DNA of 64,000 bases. It comes from Bacteroidota bacterium. GTDB lineage: Bacteria > Bacteroidota > Rhodothermia > Balneolales > Balneolaceae. The position numbers were made by a program, and so were the translations under genes. Below the pieces are notes generated by a model. The model was given only the letters and a program-made list of their open reading frames with translations. It did not search any database and was not told where the DNA came from. Position 1 is the stretch's first letter, and the number at the start of each line of letters is the position of its first letter. Location of the stretch: contig JAQCBZ010000004.1 in assembly GCA_027621355.1 (NCBI GenBank), positions 26,076 through 90,075 of the forward strand. The letters run 5' to 3'. Below are positions 8,063 through 16,564 of this stretch, piece after piece.

Positions 8063-10117
8063 CTATTTAATGAGGTACATGGTTTTGGTTTGGACACCAC
8101 TTTGTGCCCCGGTAAGTCTATACAGATACATGCCACTGGCTAAATCTGCAGCATGAAATCCAACGGAATGCTGCCCAGCACCCATAGGCCTATCAACCAA
8201 TGTCACCACACGCTGCCCCAACAAATTGTACACCTCCAAGGTCACATGTTGTGCTTGTGGCAAAACAAACCCAATGGTTGTTCGTGGATTGAATGGGTTG
8301 GGATAATTTTGTGCCAAACCATATTGTAGCGGTAACGCATCCTCTTGGGTTGAGACGCTCGTACCCGTGGTGAACGACTTGGCCTCGGTCCAGTCGGATT
8401 GGTTCACCCCTAGAATTGAGCGCATTCGCCAATAATAGGTGGTGTTTGCCTCCAGTGCAGAATCCAGAGTGGCGGTGGTCACTTCATCTTGGTACACACT
8501 CGTTGCGCCCTCCACATCCATGGTGTAAACAGGAGATGCAAAATCCTGGGTGAGTGATACTTGAATTTGGTAAGAACTAAAGTCGGTACTGGCGACCCAC
8601 TGAAAATCAGGTTTGCGCCCTATGGCTTCAGCCCCATCTGCTGGTAGCGAGGTGACAAACCGTTTGGGGTAATGAAACAACTCGGTGGAATGTTCCGTTG
8701 GAAGGATGTACGTCCACTTTAGAGGATCGACAGTGGTATACCAATCATAGAAGGCCTGGCTGAATTCTAATTGCGTCATACCATAGGCGTCCTCAAAGGC
8801 TTGTTCAAAGGGCTTTGTCCACGCCCGGTCATCATATTTATCAATGTATACTTGCTGATTGCTTGTCAGATAAGCTAGATAGTATCCAGCAATCATACCT
8901 CCATACATTAAGTTACCGTTGACAATCAAAGAGTCTCTTTTCCCAGGGCTCAAAGGTCCATCATATTCCCCACTAATTATACCATAGAATGCGCGGCGTT
9001 CAGTATCAACACCCCACGAGGTGGTTTCATAATAATTACCTAATGAGTCTAATGCACCAAATGTGATTCCATCCACATACTTTGATTGAATGTCTATGGC
9101 ATAATCCCTCAGAAAAGGGAATCTAAATCCGCCATCGGATGTCATGTGTCTGTACCACAATCCAAACTTCTCTCCACCACTCATCATCCGAGTCGCTTCA
9201 AATACATGGGTAAACTCATGAACATCGCCTATAGAGGGTTCTCCATCAGCGAGGGGCTTCTTGCTCTCGAATAATTCTTGAGGTGACATCGTCGACCAGC
9301 CATGACCAATACCTAAATTGGGATAAGGGCCGTCTTCAAAAATGCTATTACCCCTCGCAATTCCCATATAGTGAGGTTGTCCAGTACACCCATGTCCCGC
9401 AGCCTCACAATTCTCATTGTTGATATCTAATACTGGCCCCCAAAGATTTTCGTCAGGACCAAATATGTAAACGTGATAATTAAAATGTCCAATCAGATCA
9501 CCATGAGCTTTATAAAGCTCCTTATGAAGATTGACCATATTTGTATCAATGTCTGCCGTGTAATAAAACTTGGTTGAGTCCCAAACGGTTGGCTTCATCC
9601 ATCCAACAAGATCCAGTAGTTGTTGATCCTTATCGTTTGGAGTTCGTATATCGGTGGAAGTAAAATGGCTATAATCACTCCATGCGTATGCAGAATCATC
9701 AATTACAGCCCTAACCTTCCACCAATAATCTTGACTATAGGTTGGCCCACAGATGTCATCGCTACCTGATGTCGCTGTTGTGTCCGTAAAACTGTAGATT
9801 TTTGGTAAATAGCCCAAATGACCTGTTGGCCATGTCCACTCAGGTCCTCCTCCACTATGGTTACCAGAATGAGGACTACAAGCTACTCCCAACATCCAAA
9901 CTTCATATTCCTGTGCCCCTTCTACACTTGACCAAGTATACGTGACTTGGATTCTCTCATTGGGATCAACACCCGCATCTTGTACTTGTTTTTGACCATC
10001 TTTAGGAATTAGTGGTATTGGAATGGTAGCATCTTGGCCAATGCTATAATGAAGTGGAAAAATCGACAATAAGACAGCAAATGTGAATAAGACTAAGTGT
10101 TTTGGATAAAGGCTCAT
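8063..10117 (-). CDS. Secreted putative metallopeptidase with C-terminal sorting domain
   Basis: 684 residues: signal peptide (to about 28), a fibronectin-III-like or Ig-like domain (about 40-155, TYTWSSVEGAQEYEVWM), a central region with the zinc-type motif HEFTH at 300-304 (DVHEFTHVFEATRMM), a second FN3-like domain (about 490-590, FQWVASTDFSSYQIQVS) and a T9SS/FlgD-like sorting domain (NYPNPFNPRTTIGF to the end). A gluzincin-type metallopeptidase is inferred from the HExxH motif; I cannot name the family, and the third zinc ligand was not identified. The 3' third (roughly 8070-8780) looks richer in G+C than the 5' part, as if domains of different origin were joined. It is probably exported to the cell surface. 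Confidence 0.75.
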   Translation of the reverse strand: MSLYPKHLVLFTFAVLLSIFPLHYSIGQDATIPIPLIPKDGQKQVQDAGVDPNERIQVTYTWSSVEGAQEYEVWMLGVACSPHSGNHSGGGPEWTWPTGHLGYLPKIYSFTDTTATSGSDDICGPTYSQDYWWKVRAVIDDSAYAWSDYSHFTSTDIRTPNDKDQQLLDLVGWMKPTVWDSTKFYYTADIDTNMVNLHKELYKAHGDLIGHFNYHVYIFGPDENLWGPVLDINNENCEAAGHGCTGQPHYMGIARGNSIFEDGPYPNLGIGHGWSTMSPQELFESKKPLADGEPSIGDVHEFTHVFEATRMMSGGEKFGLWYRHMTSDGGFRFPFLRDYAIDIQSKYVDGITFGALDSLGNYYETTSWGVDTERRAFYGIISGEYDGPLSPGKRDSLIVNGNLMYGGMIAGYYLAYLTSNQQVYIDKYDDRAWTKPFEQAFEDAYGMTQLEFSQAFYDWYTTVDPLKWTYILPTEHSTELFHYPKRFVTSLPADGAEAIGRKPDFQWVASTDFSSYQIQVSLTQDFASPVYTMDVEGATSVYQDEVTTATLDSALEANTTYYWRMRSILGVNQSDWTEAKSFTTGTSVSTQEDALPLQYGLAQNYPNPFNPRTTIGFVLPQAQHVTLEVYNLLGQRVVTLVDRPMGAGQHSVGFHAADLASGMYLYRLTGAQSGVQTKTMYLIK

Positions 10118-10314
10118 GAGTTCGTTTTTGTGGTTTGAGCCTGGGACGATGGACTCAACGTGAAGTTAGACATCAGTAAAGCCAAAGCCCACATCATTGT
10201 GGTAGAATTTGTGTCATGATGAAGAAGATTGTTAAAGTATCATATTTAATAAATGATTTTTTTGAGCTTAAAACGTAATATCTAGTGCATGTCAGTGCTA
10301 GTCAATCCCACCCC

Positions 10315-10339
10315 TCAAGTCACCTCTGGGCCCACTTTT
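10315..10339. repeat. Putative attR (degenerate tRNA-Ile2 3' end)
   Basis: TCAAGTC, an extra A, then an exact 17-base copy of tRNA positions 4598-4614 ending GGGCCCACTTTT. It lies directly against the stop codon (10340-10342) of the GH16 gene, so before insertion the tRNA and this gene would have been neighbours. Confidence 0.5.
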
Positions 10340-11167
10340 TTACTGAATTGAATAGATCCGGACATAATCCACCATCATCTGTTGTGGAAATTTTGTCTCT
10401 TGTGTTGGGAAGCCAACATAGTTGCCCCCTACTGCCACATTAAGCAGTAAGAAAAAGGGTTGATCAAACACCCAGTCACCCGAAACATCGTCGGGCGTGA
10501 CTCGTTGGTAGAGATAGTCATTCACAAAAAAATCTATGCGCTCAGGATGCCACTCCACAGCATAGACAAAGAAATCTGCATCAAAGCGTGCGTTGGTGAG
10601 TGAGTAGGATTGAGTCACGGGATTGCTACCCGAATACCCAGGGCCATGCAAGGATCCATGAATCACTTGAGGCAGCTGTCCTCGCATTTCCATAATGTCA
10701 ATCTCGCCAGATTGAGGCCATCCAACCTCGTCGATATTTTGCCCTAACATCCAAAAGGCTGGCCATATCCCTGGGCCATACGGATTTTGTATTCGTGCTT
10801 CGATGCGTCCAAATCGTTTGGTGATTTTACCCTGTGTCTTGAGCCGTGCAGAGGTAAAAGGCATGCCACCGAATGACTCTTGGTGTGCTTGGATCACCAG
10901 GTGGCCGCTTCCGTCTAGCGCAACATTTTTAGATCTATCAGTGTAGTACTGCAACTCTTGATTTCCCCAGCCATCGGTGCCCGTACCAATCTCCATTGTC
11001 CAATATTGAAAGGATGGTTGAGAGCCCTCGGCCCCATCAAATTCATCAGACCAAACAAGTTCTAACGTTTGTTCTGGAAACAGTTGGGTCGTACTAGGGG
11101 TACATGCCTCAAATAATAGGACGAAACTCAGACTTGTAAGGACTATTCCTGATAGACGAATATTCAT
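10340..11167 (-). CDS. Glycoside hydrolase family 16 lipoprotein (beta-glucanase/laminarinase-like)
   Basis: A 275-residue enzyme with a GH16 jelly-roll catalytic domain. The catalytic signature GEIDIMEMRG (about 154-163) supplies nucleophile Glu155, assisting Asp157 and acid/base Glu160. LVWSDEFDG near the N-terminus, GIWPAFWMLG and YAVEWHPERIDFFVN are typical of bacterial laminarinases. The N-terminus is a lipoprotein signal with Cys22 (LLFEAC), so the enzyme is probably membrane-anchored and cleaves beta-1,3(-1,4)-glucans. The ATG at 11167 is preferred over the one at 11179, which would precede the signal by four residues. The remnant of a carbohydrate-binding gene lies directly upstream, and a TonB-dependent receptor is 1.4 kb upstream. 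Confidence 0.9.
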   Translation of the reverse strand: MNIRLSGIVLTSLSFVLLFEACTPSTTQLFPEQTLELVWSDEFDGAEGSQPSFQYWTMEIGTGTDGWGNQELQYYTDRSKNVALDGSGHLVIQAHQESFGGMPFTSARLKTQGKITKRFGRIEARIQNPYGPGIWPAFWMLGQNIDEVGWPQSGEIDIMEMRGQLPQVIHGSLHGPGYSGSNPVTQSYSLTNARFDADFFVYAVEWHPERIDFFVNDYLYQRVTPDDVSGDWVFDQPFFLLLNVAVGGNYVGFPTQETKFPQQMMVDYVRIYSIQ

Positions 11168-11179
11168 GTAGATCACCAC

Positions 11180-11487
11180 CTATCGATGAAAATAAACATT
11201 GGTCATATAGACCGTGGGTAGACTCCCAGAAATCACGAGTTGAGCCATGTTTGTTCGATTGGTTAGGCCTGTAAATTGGCTCAACGGGATATCTAAGGTG
11301 ACCCACCAGATACACCAGCAAAATCGGCAAAATAGGTTGTCCAACTTGTTAGATCACCTGTGCTAAAGTCACCATTGGCGATAATATTGTCTTGCGCTGA
11401 CGCGGTTGTACCCGCAAGTGTTATCGCGCTAAGAATGAGCAAAAAAGAGAGTTTAGGCTGTGAAATAGATTGTAGAGCTCTTTTCAT
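11180..11487 (-). pseudogene. Remnant of a secreted carbohydrate-binding protein
   Basis: The 5' part encodes a signal peptide and the start of a CBM4/9-like domain (DNIIANGDFSTGDLTSW) for 64 residues, then stops at 11295. In the frame shifted by one, immediately downstream (11180-11300), translation gives LDIPLSQFTGLTNRTNMAQL, ISGSLPTVYMTNVYFHR and a stop, which resembles the C-terminal strand region of carbohydrate-binding modules found on Bacteroidota glucan enzymes. Head and tail of one gene are therefore joined in different frames, with most of the body missing: an internal deletion plus frameshift. The residual tail ends 13 nt before the GH16 start. A sequencing error would explain the frameshift but not the missing body. 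Confidence 0.65.
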
Positions 11488-11605
11488 AGAGGAAGATTAA
11501 AGTGTTAATAATATTGGTCCTAGAATTCAACCAAATGTTAAAGTAGCATTTTTTTTCTAAGCATCAAGACTCGTCAAGGCTTTACATGCATACAACTCTT
11601 GAAAC

Positions 11606-12457
11606 TCAGAAATGGTTCACTGGATATACACCAAGTACACGTGACGATTCAATGATCTCTTGTTGTTCAAGAGAGTTCAACGACGATACAATCTCTGGAA
11701 GAGAGGTCTTAGAACTTAGCTCCATATCACAGTAGAATCGGTATCTCCAAGGCACTTCTGGAACTGGACGACTTTCAATTTTAGTTAGATTCCACCCGCT
11801 AGCTTTCATCGCAACTAGTGCATCCGCAAGTGCACCTGAATCATGAGAAGTCTCAAATGAGATCGACCCTTTCTTACTCTCTATGTTTGTGAGGCCTGGG
11901 TGCACCCCCTCGCTTTCGTTTGCAAGTACCCAAAAGCGAGTTTGATTGGTCGCATCTTGTTGGATAGAGCGCGCTGCAATCGACATCCCATACACATTAG
12001 CTGCCAATGCACTTCCAATTGCAGCGACATGGGTTGCCGACTGGTCCATGATCCATTTTGCAGCACCGGCTGTGTCGGAAACCTCGATTCGATCCCAGGC
12101 TAACTGGTTTCGCAGATACCCCCTGCATTGATCTAATGCCATAGGATGACTTCGAACTTCGGTGATGCTATCAATCGTAGCATCTGGGTGAATTAACAAA
12201 CATTGTTGAACAGACAGATAAACTTCCGCCACAATCTGTAGGTTTACTCGTTCAAAATGATCAAGATTTCCAACGATCGTGCCCACATTGGAGTTTTCAA
12301 TAGCGACCACCCCATATTCAGCACGTCGTTGCTCCACATCATCGAACACCTCACCAAAGTGGTCTCGTCCCAGCCACCGTTGATCCTGTCCAAAGTATCC
12401 TATCGCAACTTCATGGTGGAAAGAACCTTCAATTCCTTGAAAACTAATTGTATTCAT
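11606..12457 (-). CDS. pheA: Prephenate dehydratase
   Basis: Monofunctional 283-residue enzyme converting prephenate to phenylpyruvate in phenylalanine synthesis. The catalytic domain shows VAIENSNVGTIVGNLD and the TRF motif in NQTRFWVL. A C-terminal ACT regulatory domain (about 195-280) carries the ESRP motif (TKIESRPV) that binds phenylalanine for feedback inhibition. There is no chorismate mutase domain. A hairpin followed by a T-run lies directly before the start codon; the SD-like GAGGA sits just after that T-run. Expression may therefore depend on read-through from the upstream receptor gene or on a nearby promoter. Confidence 0.93.
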   Translation of the reverse strand: MNTISFQGIEGSFHHEVAIGYFGQDQRWLGRDHFGEVFDDVEQRRAEYGVVAIENSNVGTIVGNLDHFERVNLQIVAEVYLSVQQCLLIHPDATIDSITEVRSHPMALDQCRGYLRNQLAWDRIEVSDTAGAAKWIMDQSATHVAAIGSALAANVYGMSIAARSIQQDATNQTRFWVLANESEGVHPGLTNIESKKGSISFETSHDSGALADALVAMKASGWNLTKIESRPVPEVPWRYRFYCDMELSSKTSLPEIVSSLNSLEQQEIIESSRVLGVYPVNHF

Positions 12458-12462
12458 TCCTC

Positions 12463-12499
12463 AAAATAAAAAACCCTGGCATGATCCATACCAGGGTTT
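12463..12499 (-). terminator. Rho-independent terminator or attenuator between TBDR gene and pheA
   Basis: On the minus strand AAACCCTGG (12491-12499 complement) and CCAGGGTTT (12471-12479 complement) form a 9-bp stem with an 11-nt loop followed by TTTTTTATTTT. The T-run ends only about 5 nt from the pheA ATG. A second stem (CCTTGGG..CCCAAGG, 12510-12539) precedes it. The arrangement fits a terminator for the receptor gene and could act as an attenuator for pheA. Confidence 0.75.
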
Positions 12500-12561
12500 C
12501 ACATGGGGTCCTTGGGCTCGCGTCGTGCGATACCCAAGGCTCTCTTGATCAGACGATACGT

Positions 12562-15330
12562 CTAGAAGTCAAATTTCAATCCAGCGTTCATGCGGATGCT
12601 ATAGTACTCAGCCTGCATGGTATAATCTTGGAATCCTTGATAGTAGCGAAGTGGCTGGTTGGTTAGGTTGTTTGCCTCTACGAAGAATCTCAGCTTCGGA
12701 GTGATCGTATACGCAGCATTTGCATCAACAAATGTCTGCTCATCATAGTAGCGATCAAATGCGGCCTCTTCACCAATTTCGTCTACGTAATCACTTGTAT
12801 AGTTGAGTGACACACGCGCAGAGAACTTCGCGTCTTCGTATGATAGCGACGCATTGAGTGTGTTCTCAGCCGTTCCAGGCAGGTCAAGGTCGTCGCGCAC
12901 TTCCCCATCTTCGTTGCGAATCCCATCCGCACTACTCGTGACATACGTGTAGTTTAGGTAGATACCTAGGTTTGAGAGTGCACCAGGAAGGAAATCTAGC
13001 TGTCGTTGAATAGCAATCTCAGCACCAAATAATGACGCATCATCCCCATTTTTTGGTTGGAATCGTGAGTCAAACGTGTTGCTAGTCACTGGGTCTACAT
13101 AATCTTTGTCTTCAAACACATAGATATAGTTCTGAAGGGATTTGAAGAACACACCCCCAGAGATTAGACCGACATTGCTGAAATAGCGCTCCGCCATGAA
13201 ATCGAAGTTCATCGACGTGGTAGGCTCAAGAAGTGGATTCCCTTCACCAAGCTCATTATCCTCGCGATTTACGGCACGGTATGGAACCAAATCGTAGTAA
13301 TTTGGACGTGCAATGGTGTTGGTCCATGCCGCACGAATAACGGTATTGGCATCCACAGCAAATCGAGCATTTAAGCCTGGCATCACATTGCTGTAATTCT
13401 CTGTATTGCTGATCCCTTCGCGAGACGCAGCTTCGTCGAAGTCACCATCTTCGTCCAATACAAGCTGGTTTCCAGTATAATCAATCTCTGTAGCTTCGAG
13501 TCGCACACCTGCAATCACGGAGAAGCGATCATTAAACGCATAGTTGGTCATGGCATACCCACCTACGACTGTTTCAGTGGCTTCAAAGTTATCTGCGAAA
13601 TACTCATCATAGACCGCTTCTTTCTCAAACAATGAGCTGTTTTGAAGATCTAAATCACCAAGAAGTCTTTCGGACGCGAAGTTTCCAGACTTGTAGTTAC
13701 CTGCTTCATAGTCAGAAAGGGTTTTGTCAATGGAACCTGCTGAGGCCATTGTTGCAAGTTGATCCTCTAGTGATCCAATTGGCTTATACTCGAAGAAATC
13801 ATTATCACGTAACTTATCTTTCTGCTTGAAAGATGCTCCAGCTTTGAGGTATGAAGCGTACTCTCCAACAGGTAGCTCGAGGTTCAAGCGAAAGGATTTG
13901 TCGATATCTTCTGTGTACTGACGCTCTTCTGTAATCTCATCTAGTTCCATATTTCCACCATCAAACGATTGTTCTTCGATGACAGGGAATTTTGTGTTCG
14001 AAGGGTCAAATGCAATCAGTACTTTATCATCGGATTCAAAAGCAATGTATCGCTCATTGGGACGTTTTTCAGAAGCTTTGGCGTACGCACCTACCCAGTC
14101 AACTTCGATTCCAGAGGAGGTTACATGCTGGCCGGCTAAAGAGTATGCCATAGCACGTTGATCCTCGAGTCGTCGGTAATCTACTCTGTCGTTACCCACA
14201 CCACCTTTTGTCTCTCTTTGGATTCGTGCCAAAGCGGTTCCGTTCCCTTGATCATCGAATCGATCAAAATCTACTCGGAAACGATTTTCCCAGTCATCAC
14301 GGTGGTTGTAGAGAGCTTTGAACGTTATGGAGTTATTCTCATTAAATGCGTAGTCAATCGTGGTTGAAACAGAACGGCGGATGCGCTGCAATTCATACAA
14401 TCGAATTTGAAATTCATCCAATTCACCTCCATCCCATTCACCCTCATAATTGTGGGATCCAAGTTTGTGGTCATGGATAGAGCCAGAGACAATTACGCCC
14501 AATTTGCCGTTGGCAAAACGATTACCTACAACTACGGACCCAAGATAGATGGGCTCATCGCGAAGGAAATTATATCCAGAGCCTAACGTACCAGAAACAC
14601 GAAGGCCATTTGGAGCAGCACGTGTAATCAAGTTCACAGAAGCACCAATCGCATCGGCGTCCATATCTGGAGTGACCGCTTTGTTCACTTCAATAGATTG
14701 GATCATATCGGCAGGGACGAGGTCAAGTTGAACGGTACGAGATTCAGCCTCTGCAGAAGGGATACGCTCACCATTAATCGTTACTGAGTTGAGGCGAGGC
14801 GCTGTACCACGGATCAAACCGAAACGCGCTTCCCCTTGATCCACCTGCGTAGTGATTCCTGGGATTCGCTTCAGAGCGTCCCCAACGTTCGCATCAGGGA
14901 ATCGACCCACTTGGTCAGATGCGACTACATTGGTGATATTTGCGTTCGCTTTTTGTTGGTTAAGAGCAGCTGCTTGTCCACGCAGGCCTATACCAAGGAC
15001 AACAACTTCATCGCCTTCAAGAACACCAGACTCTAAAACGACTTCAAGAGCTGTGGTCTGAAAGGCTTCAATTTCAAATGTAATTTCAGCAGCTTGGTAG
15101 CCTATATAAGAAACAACTAATACATGCTCTCCTGCAGGGAGCCCTGAGAGGCGAAATTCTCCAAATTGATTGGCTGACGTTCCGAATGTGGTGCCTTCAA
15201 CTTGAATGGTTGCGCCCGGAAGAGCTAAATTGCTTTCGCTGTCAAGTACGACACCCGTTAGTTGACCCGTTTGGGCATAAGAAAATGCTCCTATTAACAG
15301 AGCAAAAAAGGTTGTAGCTAAGGTTTTCAT
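12562..15330 (-). CDS. TonB-dependent outer-membrane receptor with N-terminal carboxypeptidase-like domain
   Basis: 922 residues: signal peptide (MKTLATTFFALLIGAFSYAQ), a carboxypeptidase-regulatory-like beta-sandwich (about 20-105, GVVLDSESNLALPGATIQV), a plug domain (VGDALKRIPGI..NGERIPSAEAESRTVQLD, about 130-240) and a long 22-strand barrel ending in phenylalanine (GLKFDF). The plug wording resembles the TIGR01782 group of receptors, often linked to carbohydrate uptake. No SusD-type partner is encoded nearby, so this is not a SusCD pair. With the GH16 gene downstream it may import oligosaccharides energised by TonB. The ATG at 15330 gives a normal signal peptide; a GTG at 15363 would add 11 residues. 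Confidence 0.92.
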   Translation of the reverse strand: MKTLATTFFALLIGAFSYAQTGQLTGVVLDSESNLALPGATIQVEGTTFGTSANQFGEFRLSGLPAGEHVLVVSYIGYQAAEITFEIEAFQTTALEVVLESGVLEGDEVVVLGIGLRGQAAALNQQKANANITNVVASDQVGRFPDANVGDALKRIPGITTQVDQGEARFGLIRGTAPRLNSVTINGERIPSAEAESRTVQLDLVPADMIQSIEVNKAVTPDMDADAIGASVNLITRAAPNGLRVSGTLGSGYNFLRDEPIYLGSVVVGNRFANGKLGVIVSGSIHDHKLGSHNYEGEWDGGELDEFQIRLYELQRIRRSVSTTIDYAFNENNSITFKALYNHRDDWENRFRVDFDRFDDQGNGTALARIQRETKGGVGNDRVDYRRLEDQRAMAYSLAGQHVTSSGIEVDWVGAYAKASEKRPNERYIAFESDDKVLIAFDPSNTKFPVIEEQSFDGGNMELDEITEERQYTEDIDKSFRLNLELPVGEYASYLKAGASFKQKDKLRDNDFFEYKPIGSLEDQLATMASAGSIDKTLSDYEAGNYKSGNFASERLLGDLDLQNSSLFEKEAVYDEYFADNFEATETVVGGYAMTNYAFNDRFSVIAGVRLEATEIDYTGNQLVLDEDGDFDEAASREGISNTENYSNVMPGLNARFAVDANTVIRAAWTNTIARPNYYDLVPYRAVNREDNELGEGNPLLEPTTSMNFDFMAERYFSNVGLISGGVFFKSLQNYIYVFEDKDYVDPVTSNTFDSRFQPKNGDDASLFGAEIAIQRQLDFLPGALSNLGIYLNYTYVTSSADGIRNEDGEVRDDLDLPGTAENTLNASLSYEDAKFSARVSLNYTSDYVDEIGEEAAFDRYYDEQTFVDANAAYTITPKLRFFVEANNLTNQPLRYYQGFQDYTMQAEYYSIRMNAGLKFDF

Positions 15331-15407
15331 GGTAAGATTGAGCTTAGATTTTGGTATTTGCACAGTGGTGCATGTTACTTGTGAAAGTTTAGCCCTTCAA
15401 GGTGTCC

Positions 15408-15439
15408 TTAACGTAATGCGAATGTTACCATTGCGTTAA
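15408..15439. promoter_or_regulatory. Inverted repeat in TBDR/usp divergent region
   Basis: Arms TTAACGTAATG (15408-15418) and CATTGCGTTAA (15429-15439) match with one mismatch around a 10-nt spacer. It lies 78 nt upstream of the receptor start and 139 nt upstream of the Usp start. Its position and symmetry suggest an operator for a dimeric regulator, but no regulator is encoded next to it. Confidence 0.4.
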
Positions 15440-15577
15440 CAGGGGCTGTGCAATTGGGTCCTTTATCTTGTATGTTGAGGTGTGTAATATTCTTTGACCC
15501 GAGCAGTATTTTGTATTGTTTGCGCCCTGATATTGCCGCTGTAACCTGAACGTCACCAAATCCTTGGGAGGGAGATC

Positions 15578-16564
15578 ATGGACTCTATTATTCAAAATAT
15601 TCTTGTGCCAACGGACTTCTCTAAAAGTTCTGAGAAGGCGTATATCGTGGCAGCCAATCTAGCCAAGACCTACGGAGCGACGGTAGACTTTCTTCACATT
15701 ATCCCAACGCTGAAGTATTTCCGAGAGAGCGTAAACAAAATGGGAATCCCTTTTGATATGGATGAGGAGTTTTATCCACATGCTCAAAGAGATGCGAAAC
15801 ATCGAATGGAACAAGCGGCACAGGATTATTTGAAAGAAGAGCATCGAGGGGAGCTATACACAGCCATTGAACCCCGTACTGCAGGAGCGATAGCACAATT
15901 CGCAGATAAACACAGCCACGATCTTATCGTTGTTGGCGAGCGAGGCGCAGGAGAGACCCACTGGTTTAGAGGGTCCACCACTGAAAGATTGATTCGCCAA
16001 GCCAAAGTCCCTGTGTTCGCTGTCGATGATTCGTTTCAAATCGAGTCTATCAAGAAGATTCTCGTCCCGACGGATGGAAGCCATTTGTCTCTCCAGGCAC
16101 TGAAAATGGCCTTACCCCTAGCCGTGACGTTCAAAGCGTCTATTGAGTTGTTTCATGTCCTAGAGCTCTATGGTGTGTCTTGGGATGATGTACCTCGACA
16201 GCCTGATCAAGATGAGGAGAGTCATGCAAGAGTCGCCATACTTAATCAGATCACTACCTTGCTGGAAAAAAATGGCGCCTTTGATGGGGTAAGCTTCGCT
16301 AAAAAATCAGAGACAGAGCCCCTCTCCTTTGGATTTAGCATGGGCTCAGATACAGTCTCCGTGCCGTGTGATTTGAATGTGGCGCGGGGGGTTTCTGCTC
16401 ACTACGAAATTGAACGCGAGGCGGTGGATGCTGCCGACATGGTCATCATGGCAACACATGGACACAGCGGACTTGCCCATTTGATCCTGGGATCCACCGC
16501 TGAGAAAGTGGCTCAATACGTTAAGAAGCCGGTTCTGACTGTTCGGCCCGAAGGACTTGAATAA
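15578..16564 (+). CDS. Tandem-domain universal stress protein (UspA family)
   Basis: Cytosolic 328-residue protein with two UspA domains (about 4-150 and 155-325). Each begins with an ILVPTD strand (NILVPTDFSKSSEKA; KKILVPTDGSHLSLQA). The C-terminal domain has the ATP-binding-type loop THGHSGLAHLILGST, and the N-terminal counterpart GERGAGETHWFRGST is one residue shorter. Such proteins are induced by starvation and oxidative or envelope stress; partners are unknown. An SD-like GGGAGGGAG precedes the ATG. The last 44 bases overlap the convergent DUF368 gene. Confidence 0.9.
   Translation: MDSIIQNILVPTDFSKSSEKAYIVAANLAKTYGATVDFLHIIPTLKYFRESVNKMGIPFDMDEEFYPHAQRDAKHRMEQAAQDYLKEEHRGELYTAIEPRTAGAIAQFADKHSHDLIVVGERGAGETHWFRGSTTERLIRQAKVPVFAVDDSFQIESIKKILVPTDGSHLSLQALKMALPLAVTFKASIELFHVLELYGVSWDDVPRQPDQDEESHARVAILNQITTLLEKNGAFDGVSFAKKSETEPLSFGFSMGSDTVSVPCDLNVARGVSAHYEIEREAVDAADMVIMATHGHSGLAHLILGSTAEKVAQYVKKPVLTVRPEGLE

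Larger units (their letters stand above)
4598..10339. mobile_element. Putative tRNA-Ile2-associated genomic island remnant
   Basis: The 3' end of the tRNA (from 4591) recurs at 10315-10339, including an exact 17-bp repeat (4598-4614 and 10323-10339); the remainder differs by one inserted A. Site-specific integrases commonly leave this architecture after inserting into the 3' end of a tRNA gene. The 5.7 kb between the copies carries accessory genes, and part is clearly AT-rich: 18 G/C of 60 bases at 5821-5880 and 13 of 60 at 6001-6060, against 32 of 60 in pcm at 2401-2460. No integrase, excisionase or replication gene is visible, so the element would be decayed or mobilised in trans. A chance duplication of the tRNA end is the alternative. 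Confidence 0.45.

Noticed and set aside
4610..10314. Integrase, transposase or plasmid genes inside the putative island
   Set aside because: All frames were scanned by eye for such families and none was recognised, so the element is called a remnant only.
12562..15330. SusC/SusD polysaccharide-uptake pair
   Set aside because: No SusD-like lipoprotein flanks the receptor; the receptor is of the type that acts without SusD.
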